From Halogeometricum sp. S1BR25-6 (GTDB lineage Archaea; Halobacteriota; Halobacteria; Halobacteriales; Haloferacaceae), in assembly GCF_031624495.1 (NCBI RefSeq), contig NZ_JAMQOP010000005.1:248001-312000 (forward strand): a stretch of DNA of 64,000 bases, in the 5' to 3' direction. The position numbers and the translations under genes were made by a program. The notes beneath the pieces were generated by a model. That model saw nothing but the letters and a program-made list of their open reading frames with translations. It did no database searches and had not been told where the DNA came from. Positions 1-7,696 of the stretch are shown here, piece after piece (within the stretch, counting starts at the first letter, position 1; the number at the start of each line of letters is the position of its first letter).

Positions 1-1
1 A

Positions 2-370
2 TTGTTCGGGGAAGACCTTGACGCTCAACGGGTTCAAGAGTTCGTTCACGACGCCGTGAACGCACGGCGGTCCGAAGAAGGCGTCAGTACCCTCCAGTAC
101 AGCGCAGACTTGCAGGAGGTCGCTGTCTCCCATTCTGAGGATCTGGCTGAGGAGGAGTATTTCGCGCACGACTCTCCAAGTGGTGAGACAATGGAAGATC
201 GGTACGAGCAGTTCGGTATCGACTGTCGACTCAGTGGGGAGAACATCGTGCAGACGTGGTACAAAGAACGCGTCCGAACTGACGACGGCGAACAGTATTA
301 CGATACGAACAAGGCCCTCGCTGAAGGGATCTTGACGCAATGGATGAACTCGCCGGGGCTTGAACTATAG
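2..370 (+). CDS. CAP-domain (SCP/PR1-like) protein, incomplete at both ends
   Basis: The 122 visible residues match the CAP/SCP fold seen in secreted PR1-like proteins: an N-terminal helix with NARR, then HSEDLAEEEYFAHDSPSG, GENI and WMNSPG. In intact family members WMNSPG is followed by H-R-E-N-I-L and a last strand; here it reads WMNSPGLEL and stops, so the C-terminal part is missing. The reading frame is open at the left edge, so the 5' end lies outside the window. It may be a decayed gene or a truncated product. The family assignment is firm and the functionality doubtful. Confidence 0.7.
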   Translation: MFGEDLDAQRVQEFVHDAVNARRSEEGVSTLQYSADLQEVAVSHSEDLAEEEYFAHDSPSGETMEDRYEQFGIDCRLSGENIVQTWYKERVRTDDGEQYYDTNKALAEGILTQWMNSPGLEL

Positions 371-825
371 ATGAGGTTGATGTCTCTCGGTTAATCAGAA
401 ATACGCGAGGAGTGTAAGTGATACTAATTCACAAGGGCAGGAATAGTAGATAAAATATGACCCAATCGGGATGCGAGAGTGCGACCACGGCTCGGGGCAG
501 ACGGTTCCATGAGGCGCCATCGGAGCGTTACGAGCCGTGGTCGCTGCGTTGGGACAGGAACGGACCCCGGAGATTCGACTCACGAGGAACAGAAGGCATT
601 ACAGGAATATACTTGTAACAGGACACTCGTTTCCAAGGCAGTGTATCTAACAGGGTGACAACAACGACGGGTCGGTCGGGTTTCCAGCCGACGCGAGCCG
701 TAGTACCGCGGTCGGGCGACGGTCAATCGCTGTCCCGCGTGCGGGTCAGAACCCAAGCTAACCGGGAATCTATACTGCGCGCGTCAAGTTCCCACCGATC
801 CCGGACACTTGTTGTGATAAAACTG
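371..825. other. Gene-free stretch
   Basis: About 450 bp with no coding region I can support on either strand. The open frames here are short and lack recognisable domains. An AT-rich patch near 440-460 could be a promoter or a remnant. I see no repeat copy in it. Confidence 0.4.
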
Positions 826-1176
826 GTGAGAAACTCCACGGGTTTTCACCACCTAACCCCACGTAGCACTGTGGAGTACGAAATCGAGGGCGGTGAATCT
901 GTCAGTATGGCCGTTGTACGCGCGGTGAGCGCAGTCGAAGGTCGCAAACCGTGCTTCCTCCGAACGCTGACGGACGTTCTCGACCCGGATGCGTTAGATG
1001 CGTTGTGTGCCCTGCAGTACGACGGAACATCTCGAACGGGTGGACGCGTCTCGTTCGTTTACAGCGGCTGCTACGTCACGGTTGACAACGGCGAGTATCT
1101 CACTGTTCAACTGCTCGAAGACCGTCTCTACGACGAATCTGATCCAGAACCTACCGACAGACGGGTGAGCCGATGA
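826..1176 (+). CDS. HalOD1-domain protein
   Basis: A small (about 116 aa) protein whose core matches the haloarchaeal output domain HalOD1: E-S-V-S-M-A-V-V-R-A-V-S-A-V-E-G near the start, DVLDPDALDALC in the middle and RVSFVYSGCYVTVD near the end. HalOD1 proteins are soluble and often accompany sensory or regulatory genes, but the biochemical role is not established. The frame is open upstream to 655, but that part is basic, low in family likeness and probably not translated. I chose the GTG at 826; a later start is possible. It converges with the TrmB-type gene 16 bp downstream. Confidence 0.65.
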   Translation: MRNSTGFHHLTPRSTVEYEIEGGESVSMAVVRAVSAVEGRKPCFLRTLTDVLDPDALDALCALQYDGTSRTGGRVSFVYSGCYVTVDNGEYLTVQLLEDRLYDESDPEPTDRRVSR

Positions 1177-1191
1177 CTGCGTCTCTGCGGC

Positions 1192-2043
1192 TTACTGCTT
1201 GGGATCATGAACGGTCAACAACCCTTGAGCCATGAGTCGCCGGGCGATTACGACGAGGCCGTTCCCGAACCCTTCCCCGAAGATCGCTTGTTCCTCTTTG
1301 CTGCCGGGCATGATCGAACTCACGAGGATCGTCGACCGGTCTGTCAGGAGCAGTCGGCCGATAGCCGTCTCGTTTTCAGTGGCGTTCTCGCCGTGCAACC
1401 ACTCCAACCCGGAGATGAACGTTCTAGCGTTCGGTACGGTCGCTTGGATCTGGTCTTGGAGCGACTCCGTCAACGCTCCAATGAGAAGGTCGACTCCGTT
1501 GCCAACGTCGTTGAGGCTGGCAACGAGATCCTTCGTCAAGAGCGACTCGTCGCCGACGACCAGAACGATCTCCTCGGACGCCTCCTTGATGAGCTGATTC
1601 GTCCGATTTTCTATCCCGTCTCGCCCGGACATCGCCCAGACCTGCTGGACGGGCGTCTCGTCGTCTTCGTCGACGATTTCGATCGTATCCAGCGCATCGT
1701 GGAGTCGCTCGACGCGGGCCTCGTACTGGTCGCGCAGGGTCTCCGTCGCCTCATCGAGCGGAACAGCCCGGAACTGCTGCGGGCTCGAATGCTGAATCTC
1801 GACCAGACCTTGCGCCTCCAGCACCCGAATCGCATCGTACACCCGCGTTCGGGGAACCTCCGTCGCCTCACTCAACTGCTTTGCCGTTCCCGCGTGGAGG
1901 CGAGATAAGCCGACGAAGCAGCGCGCCTCGTATTCTTTCAAGCCGAGCTGTTGGAGAACCTCGACCGCTTCGTCCAAACTATCAGTAGTATTTATGTGTC
2001 CCAACCTCACGGGGTACTCCCCAGTGATTGTCTGATGATTCAC
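1192..2043 (-). CDS. TrmB-family transcriptional regulator
   Basis: About 283 aa. The N-terminal third is a winged helix-turn-helix of TrmB type: L-G-L-K-E-Y-E-A-R-C-F-V-G-L, then T-A-K-Q-L-S-E and VPRTRVYDAIRVLEAQGLV. A helical linker (ARVERLHDALDTIE) leads to a C-terminal sensor-like domain. Such proteins bind DNA as dimers and respond to sugars or other small ligands; the ligand cannot be read from the sequence. The start is uncertain: GTG at 2043 and TTG at 2049 are both in frame. The gene stands alone, converging with the HalOD1 gene, so its targets are unknown. Confidence 0.85.
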   Translation of the reverse strand: MNHQTITGEYPVRLGHINTTDSLDEAVEVLQQLGLKEYEARCFVGLSRLHAGTAKQLSEATEVPRTRVYDAIRVLEAQGLVEIQHSSPQQFRAVPLDEATETLRDQYEARVERLHDALDTIEIVDEDDETPVQQVWAMSGRDGIENRTNQLIKEASEEIVLVVGDESLLTKDLVASLNDVGNGVDLLIGALTESLQDQIQATVPNARTFISGLEWLHGENATENETAIGRLLLTDRSTILVSSIMPGSKEEQAIFGEGFGNGLVVIARRLMAQGLLTVHDPKQ

Positions 2044-2271
2044 CCCCAATACGGATAGGTATTGTCACCCAATTCGTGACGGGAATCGACGGGAGAACGT
2101 GATACGACCCCTCTGACGGTCCGACGTCGGTGTCCGACCGACGCCTCTGCTCCGCTCCGATGGTCATCGTGATATCTGGGTGCCGCTTCGACTACTATCG
2201 AACGGGTCGTAGAGTTCTCCGCGAGTGCAGACGACGAACTCTCGCGCTACGAGACGTTCGATGTAGTCGCC

Positions 2272-2610
2272 TCAGATGTGCTTCCCGGTTACCGGTCTGT
2301 CGGCGGGTAGTGAGTCCAGTATCGACTCAACCCGATTGTCGGGCTGATACCGGACGATTCTGCGTTCGCGATCGTATTCGACGACACCCTGCTCCGCTAA
2401 CTTCGGCAGTGAGATGTGGGAGAGATGGATTGTGAGTTGTTCTCGGTCCATACTTCGGTCGTCGGACTGCAGTTCGTCACCGTGCATTCGATCTACGAGG
2501 TCGTCGATTACCGTTTTACCAGCGGTTTCGTGCCGTAACTGCTGAATGAGCCGTCGCCGGTGACGATCAGCGACGAGTTGCAGACAGTCGTCGAGGTCTT
2601 GTCCCCTCAT
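2272..2610 (-). CDS. DUF7344-type winged-helix protein
   Basis: A 112-aa protein with the pattern of the haloarchaeal DUF7344 group: DDCLQLVADRHRRRLIQQL as first helices, then H-L-S-H-I-S-L-P-K-L-A-E-Q-G-V-V-E-Y-D as recognition helix and wing. This is a likely small DNA-binding regulator. The CACATAATAAAAA box at 2669-2681 lies about 60 nt upstream of the ATG, the same spacing as in two other genes of this region. Single-gene unit; target genes unknown. Confidence 0.8.
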   Translation of the reverse strand: MRGQDLDDCLQLVADRHRRRLIQQLRHETAGKTVIDDLVDRMHGDELQSDDRSMDREQLTIHLSHISLPKLAEQGVVEYDRERRIVRYQPDNRVESILDSLPADRPVTGKHI

Positions 2611-2668
2611 AGTAGACGTATCGACTACTCGTCTGATAAACAGATAACCTCTTCACGCCAGGATACTT

Positions 2669-2681
2669 TTTTTATTATGTG
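2669..2681 (-). promoter_or_regulatory. Shared upstream box CACATAATAAAAA
   Basis: Read on the minus strand, CACATAATAAAAA sits about 60 nt upstream of the DUF7344 gene start. Near-identical boxes occur upstream of the SPFH gene (5911-5926) and the channel gene (7487-7502). It may combine a TATA element with a regulator site. The assignment is inferred from sequence and spacing only. Confidence 0.5.
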
Positions 2682-2905
2682 AATTACAGGTCGGTCAGGA
2701 GATAGCCGAGGACGGTGTCGGTAGAACCGGTTCCGCACTCCGAGAGCGGTCGACGTCCTATGCCAGCGGTGAACCACGAAGGCTATCGGCGTTCGGTTCC
2801 TCACCGAACGGAGTCGAGTGGACGGGTATCTGTCGAGGAGTACGCCCTCTTCGCGCGATTCCGGGAACGGTCCTTCGAAGACTCCGACCACCTTCTTCGG
2901 AATCG

Positions 2906-3085
2906 TCAAGCGATGCTCCCGAGGTCCCATACGTACTCTTTTTCGATGGTGATCCAGTGTGTCGTGGGTTCGCGTTCCGGATCGAAGACCGTCACTTCGG
3001 TTGGAGAGTCCTCGTCGTCGAACGCCCAACAAAGCGTGAAATCGGGAAGCCCTGCGGAGCGGGATTCGCGGTCGTTCGTAGGCAT
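2906..3085 (-). CDS. Small DUF7511-like protein
   Basis: A 59-aa reading frame from ATG at 3085 to TGA at 2906. The centre reads EVTVFDPEREPTTHWITIE followed by Y-V-W-D-L. This pattern (EVTVFDP, then a W-[IL]-T segment, then a short acidic end) resembles the small haloarchaeal DUF7511 family. Composition is acidic and third positions are GC-rich, as expected of a real halophile gene. No function is known. It overlaps unrelated open frames on both strands, which lack any family likeness. Confidence 0.6.
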   Translation of the reverse strand: MPTNDRESRSAGLPDFTLCWAFDDEDSPTEVTVFDPEREPTTHWITIEKEYVWDLGSIA

Positions 3086-3408
3086 GTATTTAGTAGACGC
3101 AGATGGTCGATTCGGGCCCGCGCTGGACGTCGACCGCAGCAGATTTGGTCCTCTGAGTCGCTCGTTCCTCGAATCGAGTACGAAGGTACTCGAACTCGAC
3201 CCTTTTCAAGGAGCAACGTTTTCATCACACGCGTTGTACTGATTACCCGAGTGAATCTCTCCACAACTGCGCGGCGTGCGCGTCCGCCGACGACGGGGTT
3301 CGGGTAAGGGAGACCCGGAGGGTGCGTTCACCCGGTTACTCAAAACAGAATCTCATTTGGAAATCCAGCGCTACTATCACCGTGTCAGTCCTACACGGCA
3401 GTAGTGAG
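3086..3408. other. Intergenic region between divergent genes
   Basis: Holds the presumed divergent promoters of the DUF7511-like gene (minus) and the DisA_N gene (plus). A TAAATA-like patch lies at 3087-3095. I see no further gene. Confidence 0.4.
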
Positions 3409-3966
3409 ATGAGTGAGCTGTCCCCTAGCTCTGTCGCATCAGAGCTGAAATCTACTAGTACAGATCTCGACGCGGTGCTCGAACGGATCGAGAAATGCGT
3501 TGGAGAGATCAGTCACAGGTTCGGACGGTGGGACGACCCCTACGCTCGTGGACCGGGCCTCTACTTCGTCGTCGAACGTGATTCCATGGCCGAGTTCGCG
3601 GCTCCGATGGGGACGAACCGTTGGCCGGTTGAGGACTGCGGAAGCGTCTTCTCCGAGACCGACGTGTTTCTCGAAACCGCACAGAAGGTCGCGTTGTCCT
3701 GCGACGGTGCAGTCGTCGTTCGCAACGACGGTACGATCAGAGAGGAGATGGTCCGAGTCAAGCAACTCTCTGCGGACGAATATCGGCGGATTAACGACCT
3801 TCCCTATGCAGAGTGGATGGGTACCCGTCACATGAGTGCGCTGGAGACCTCGGTCCGCGAAGAGGTGATCGCTGCGGTCACACTCAGCGAGGAGAACGGA
3901 CGGGTAACGGTCTTCATCGACGGCGCGTTCGAGGATTCCCCGGCGGCATTCCGGGTGACGGACTGA
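3409..3966 (+). CDS. DisA_N-domain diadenylate cyclase homologue
   Basis: A 185-aa protein with the signatures of the DisA_N (DAC) domain, which condenses two ATP into cyclic di-AMP: the DGA triad (residues 99-101, in CDGAVVVRNDGTI), GTRHMSA (138-144, equivalent to the GTRHRAA nucleotide-binding motif, with Met for the second Arg) and S-E-E-N-G (160-164). The start is ATG 3409, preceded by GTGAG. It is shorter than the usual haloarchaeal DacZ of about 270 residues, so it is probably a paralogue. The loss of the second Arg of the RHR motif leaves catalytic activity open. Downstream lie channel, SPFH and CBS-domain genes that could belong to an osmotic or c-di-AMP circuit. Confidence 0.75.
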   Translation: MSELSPSSVASELKSTSTDLDAVLERIEKCVGEISHRFGRWDDPYARGPGLYFVVERDSMAEFAAPMGTNRWPVEDCGSVFSETDVFLETAQKVALSCDGAVVVRNDGTIREEMVRVKQLSADEYRRINDLPYAEWMGTRHMSALETSVREEVIAAVTLSEENGRVTVFIDGAFEDSPAAFRVTD

Positions 3967-4138
3967 CCAACCGGCGTGAGAACACTCGCGGCCGTTACCG
4001 CGTTCCTCGTACTTGCGCCCTTCATCGTTTTCCGTGACCTCCCTTCGAACGTCTCCGGCGTGCTCTGTTTCCGCTTCTGCGAATTCCGCTTCGTTTTCGG
4101 TCGCACTGACGGGGCTTACGTCACCGTCGAGAGTCTCA

Positions 4139-4366
4139 CTATCGACGAGTGCGGTCTCGACGGGCGTACCACCCGATCTGGGTCTGTTGAACTTTACCCT
4201 TGAGCACCCGCCGTCGATTGAGACACGTTCGAAGGATGTTGTCCTCGTGGAACTCGCTCTCAATAGTGTCGCTCTGGATGGCCTCCTCGGCGTTCGTCTC
4301 GGTTTCGACGAAGCGACCGCGTCGTTTGTCCGTACCCGAGATTTTCGCGCCGACGAACGTCCGCAC
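4139..4366 (-). CDS. Uncharacterised small protein (tentative)
   Basis: A 75-aa frame from a GTG at 4366, reading TFVGAKISGTDKRRGRFVE and later ESEFHEDNIL. Codon third positions and the mix of acidic and basic residues look coding. I do not recognise a family. Acidic, coding-looking sequence continues in another frame downstream (about 4000-4160 on the minus strand), so this could be the front part of a frameshifted gene. It is divergent from the DUF5789 gene with only 34 bp between starts. Confidence 0.3.
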   Translation of the reverse strand: MRTFVGAKISGTDKRRGRFVETETNAEEAIQSDTIESEFHEDNILRTCLNRRRVLKGKVQQTQIGWYARRDRTRR

Positions 4367-4400
4367 AGTTATCCGAATCGAGCGCCTATCTTGACGAAGG

Positions 4401-4715
4401 ATGCCCGACGAGAACGTAAACGACGACCAGCAAGAGCAGTCGGAGCGGAAACGAGAAGACGTACGCGACCGCACCCGCGAAGATCGCGCGATGAGCGGTG
4501 ACCCCGAGGGGCGGCTCGAGGGCCTCGACGAAGCACTCGAATCCCAGACCTATCCGATCACGACGGACGAGTTGGTCGAGGCGTACGGCGACTACGAGGT
4601 CGAAGCCCAAAGCGGGACGAAGTCACTCGAAGAAGTGCTCGCTCCGACCGAGAACCAAACGTACGACTCCGCCGACGACGTCCGAAGCCGGGTGTTGGGA
4701 CTGATACATCGGTAA
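4401..4715 (+). CDS. DUF5789 family protein
   Basis: A 104-aa acidic protein. A charged N-terminal tail (about 40 residues rich in D, E, R, Q) precedes the family core: EALESQTYPITTDELVEAYG, then GTKSLEEVLAP and Y-D-S-A-D-D-V-R-S-R-V-L. DUF5789 proteins are small, widespread in haloarchaea and of unknown function. A second, more divergent member lies at 6043-6348. The two flank the SPFH gene. Confidence 0.8.
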   Translation: MPDENVNDDQQEQSERKREDVRDRTREDRAMSGDPEGRLEGLDEALESQTYPITTDELVEAYGDYEVEAQSGTKSLEEVLAPTENQTYDSADDVRSRVLGLIHR

Positions 4716-4760
4716 CCGTCGTCGTCTCGGTCCTCTCTCGACACCCACCGAGTGTCGCGT

Positions 4761-5855
4761 TTAGGAGTTTTTCTCCCGTACGGGGCCGTTCTTCGCATTC
4801 GATTCACCGTCCTTGACCGCCTTGGCCTGTTGTTCCAACGCTTCGACGTTCATCTCGGCTGCCTCCTCTATCTCGCCGAGTATCTCCTTGATGTCATCGA
4901 GGCCGATGAGTTCGCGCGTCTCCTCGTCGAACTGCAGACTGTCCAACCGCTGTCCGTCGGTCGCGACGTCGCTCCCCGTGAGGTGTTTGCCGTAGCGTCC
5001 GACCAGCGAGGTGAGTTCCTGCGGGAGGACGAACGTCGTCGACTCCCCTTGACCGATGGCTTCGAGCGTGTCCATCCCTTTGTCGATGATCGCGCGTTCG
5101 CCCATCGATTCGGCGGACTTGGCTCTCAGAACGGTCGAAATCGCGTCACCCTGTGCCTCGAGGATTTGGCTCTGTTTTTCGCCCTGCGCGCGGATGATGT
5201 TCGACTGCTTGTCCCCTTCCGCTTGTTCGACTGCGCTCCGGCGCTCCCCCTGCGCTTCGAGGATCGTGGCCCGTCGTCTCCGCTCCGCGCCGGTCTGCTG
5301 TTCCATCGCGTGTTGGACCTCTTGGCTGGGATTGACCTCTCGGACTTCGACGGACTCGACGCGGATTCCCCATTCGTCGGTCGGTTCGTCGAGTTCCCTC
5401 CGGATACGGGCGTTTATTTCTTGGCGTTTGTTCAGCGTGTCGTCGAGTTCCATGTCGCCGAGGACCGCTCGGAGCGTGGTTTGGGCGAGGTTCGAGACGG
5501 CCGTTTTGTAGTCTTCGACCTCCAGGAACGCCTTCTTCGCATCCATCACGCGGAGATAGACGACGGCGTCCGCCGTCACGGGCGAGTTGTCCCGCGTGAT
5601 CGCTTCTTGTCGGGGGACGTCCATCGTCTGTGTCCGCATGTCGAACGTGTACGTGCGCGACACGAACGGGGGGATGAAGTTGATGCCCGGTTCGAGCAGG
5701 CCACGGTACTCGCCGAACACCGTGAGCGCCTGCTTGTCGTAGGCGTCGACGAACCGCACCATCTGCCAGACCGTTACCACTGCCAGCACCAGTACGAGCA
5801 GCCCACCTATCGTGAGTCCGAGAGCGGGAACCTGCAGCGAAACTAAATCGTACAT
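4761..5855 (-). CDS. SPFH/band-7 membrane scaffold protein (stomatin-like)
   Basis: About 364 aa. One N-terminal membrane helix (L-T-I-G-G-L-L-V-L-V-L-A-V-V) is followed by the SPFH domain: FGEYRGLLEPGINFIPPF, V-P-R-Q-E-A-I-T-R-D-N-S-P-V-T-A-D-A and a long C-terminal coiled coil (EQQTGAERRRRATILEAQG and following). Members oligomerise at the membrane and organise microdomains or hold proteases. ATG 5855 is preferred over the in-frame GTG at 5864, partly because it puts the upstream CACATAATCAAAAA box at the same distance as in two neighbouring genes. I see no NfeD partner next to it. Confidence 0.88.
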   Translation of the reverse strand: MYDLVSLQVPALGLTIGGLLVLVLAVVTVWQMVRFVDAYDKQALTVFGEYRGLLEPGINFIPPFVSRTYTFDMRTQTMDVPRQEAITRDNSPVTADAVVYLRVMDAKKAFLEVEDYKTAVSNLAQTTLRAVLGDMELDDTLNKRQEINARIRRELDEPTDEWGIRVESVEVREVNPSQEVQHAMEQQTGAERRRRATILEAQGERRSAVEQAEGDKQSNIIRAQGEKQSQILEAQGDAISTVLRAKSAESMGERAIIDKGMDTLEAIGQGESTTFVLPQELTSLVGRYGKHLTGSDVATDGQRLDSLQFDEETRELIGLDDIKEILGEIEEAAEMNVEALEQQAKAVKDGESNAKNGPVREKNS

Positions 5856-5910
5856 CTGCTTCACATTCGCTCCACGACTGTATGAAGAGTCGACGTTTTC
5901 ACGCGGGTCG

Positions 5911-5926
5911 GGTTTTTGATTATGTG
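5911..5926 (-). promoter_or_regulatory. Shared upstream box CACATAATCAAAAACC
   Basis: On the minus strand this box lies about 60 nt upstream of the preferred SPFH start. It matches the boxes at 2669-2681 and 7487-7502, and continues as CCCG as at the channel gene. Confidence 0.5.
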
Positions 5927-6042
5927 AGAGACACGACTGGCGGCACCCGACCGGTCCGACCGGCGCGCGAGTTCCGTCGACGCTCCGAGTGCCTCCGACC
6001 CGCAGCTTTTCAGCCGTCCCGCGTGCGCATCCTCCGACCTCT

Positions 6043-6348
6043 TCAGAACGAGACGTCGACTTCGTCCGTGGGTTCTAACGCCGCTTCGGAGGAGTTCCCG
6101 CCGCGGTCGTCGTAGAACTTGCGTCCGATGTACTCGTCGTTCACGTTCCCGATGATGGTCGTGAACAACTCGTCGGCCGACGCGTACGTCTCCTGTCCGA
6201 CGGAACCGATGATCGTGGAGATAGTCTCGGTTTCCTGTGCGTCGGGGGCGTCGATTTCGACCGCTCCGACCTGTCTGATGACCGAATCGTGGTCAATCGG
6301 AAACGTGAGTTCGTCTTCGAGAGAGGCGAGTACGTTGCTTATCTTCAT
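6043..6348 (-). CDS. DUF5789-like small protein
   Basis: A 101-aa acidic protein with a core resembling DUF5789: LTFPIDHDSVIRQVGAVEID, then T-I-S-T-I-I-G-S-V-G and YASADELFTTIIG, ending in a charged tail. It diverges from the copy at 4401-4715 by a longer linker between the two halves and an added tail (EYIGRKFYDDRGG). Function unknown. It lies between the SPFH and channel genes, all on the minus strand but with separate spacers. Confidence 0.65.
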   Translation of the reverse strand: MKISNVLASLEDELTFPIDHDSVIRQVGAVEIDAPDAQETETISTIIGSVGQETYASADELFTTIIGNVNDEYIGRKFYDDRGGNSSEAALEPTDEVDVSF

Positions 6349-6622
6349 AGGATGGCTAAACTACCGTCCTCCTGTCACTTCAAGTGGTCTCATTTTGATG
6401 GTCGCCATCTGTTTTGATTAACCGAGTTACTCGGTTCTCCACGGCGCCGGCGACGACGTGACTCACCGCACGGTCGCGTATCGCCGTTGCCGTGTCGGTC
6501 AGCCAAGGCGTCGTGCTCCGGCGCAGGACGGCAACGTCGAACGAGGGTCGGAAGGAAGAGGCCAACAAAATAGTGATCCGAACGGTGACGCCCCGGACGC
6601 CGGTAGGGCGGATAGCTACGTA

Positions 6623-7459
6623 TTACTCTCCGCCATCGAAGGGGTTCCGCTCACCGTCGTCGGACTGAACGTCCGACGAGGTTCGACTCGCCTCGCTCGC
6701 CTCACCGCCGTCGGCCTGCGGCGAGTTGTACGGTGTCGGCGTCCCGGCGGACGCGCGTCCCATCCAGCGGTCGACGTTCTCCGCGACGTAGGTGTGGCCG
6801 CCCCATCCCACGGCGATACCGACGCCGATTGCGACGGCAGCGGCGAGTCCCCACGCTAACGCGTTGGCGAAGACGAACAGGATGCCGACGTCGACGCCCA
6901 TCGTGTCAAGTCCGATCACGATCGCGGTGAAGTAGAGGAACATCCGCGTGCCTCTCGCGAACCACGAGGTGTACCCGGTCTGGGTGGCCGTCCGGGTCTG
7001 CATGATGGCGTCGCCGATGAAGTCCGCAACGACGAATCCGAGGACGATCACCAACAGTCCGGCGACGAACGCCGGGAGATACGAGACCGCCGTCGAGATC
7101 CACTCCGACAGCAGCGAAATCGCGAGCACGTTCGCGGCGGCGAGAATCGCCAGCGCGTAGACGAACCACTTCGCGAGCGTCCCGAACGCGTTCGAGACGG
7201 CGTCTTCGGTTCCTCCGAGGATGCGTCCGATCGGCGTTTCGAGCACCATCCGGTCGATCTCGACCCGGTCCGCTACCTTCCGGACCACCTTGGCGGCCGC
7301 GACGCCGAGGACCCAGCCGATCAGGAGAACGAGGAGAGCCCCGACCAGACGGGGGAGAAACGAGACGATCTCCGCAACCGTCTCCTCGAGGAACGCGGGA
7401 ACATTTATCTGTAGTACATTCGGTTGTAGCATAACTCGGATGTCACCCGTCAGCATCAT
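6623..7459 (-). CDS. MscS-like TM-helix-repeat membrane protein
   Basis: A 278-aa membrane protein. It shows two copies of the conserved-TM-helix repeat found in CmpX/MscS-related channels: LPRLVGALLVLLIGWVLG, and later LPAFVAGLLVIVLGFVVADF, each followed by an amphipathic segment (V-V-R-K-V-A-D-R-V-E, then A-I-M-Q-T-R). A last hydrophobic hairpin precedes an acidic 50-residue tail. It lacks the full soluble MscS beta domain, so it is a small channel-like protein or a regulator of envelope tension. The start may be ATG 7459 or ATG 7432; the latter restores a 60-nt spacing to the upstream box. Confidence 0.82.
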   Translation of the reverse strand: MMLTGDIRVMLQPNVLQINVPAFLEETVAEIVSFLPRLVGALLVLLIGWVLGVAAAKVVRKVADRVEIDRMVLETPIGRILGGTEDAVSNAFGTLAKWFVYALAILAAANVLAISLLSEWISTAVSYLPAFVAGLLVIVLGFVVADFIGDAIMQTRTATQTGYTSWFARGTRMFLYFTAIVIGLDTMGVDVGILFVFANALAWGLAAAVAIGVGIAVGWGGHTYVAENVDRWMGRASAGTPTPYNSPQADGGEASEASRTSSDVQSDDGERNPFDGGE

Positions 7460-7486
7460 GAACGGACGACATTTTCACATCTCGCG

Positions 7487-7502
7487 GGTTTTTCATTATG
7501 TG
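7487..7502 (-). promoter_or_regulatory. Shared upstream box CACATAATGAAAAACC
   Basis: Third copy of the box seen at 2669 and 5911, here upstream of the MscS-like gene. It is 33 nt from ATG 7459 or about 60 nt from ATG 7432. Confidence 0.5.
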
Positions 7503-7696
7503 GGTTACATGCTGAGCGCAGAAGCGTTCACCGGCGTAGTTTACTCACCTTCCCGAGCGAGATAGAGAAAAAATTCGTCTCAGCGGGTCTTCTCGTCGGT
7601 TCTTCGTCAGCACGGTATGCGGGGCTCAGGGCCGCGTCGACGGACGGTACCCGTGCCGGAAGTCGAGTATTCGTCCGTCCGTCGGCACCGACCGGA

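Noticed and set aside
4013-4501. 162-residue plus-strand open frame as a gene
   Set aside because: Composition is Arg/Ser-rich and it overlaps the well-supported DUF5789 gene; it is likely a shadow of minus-strand coding sequence.
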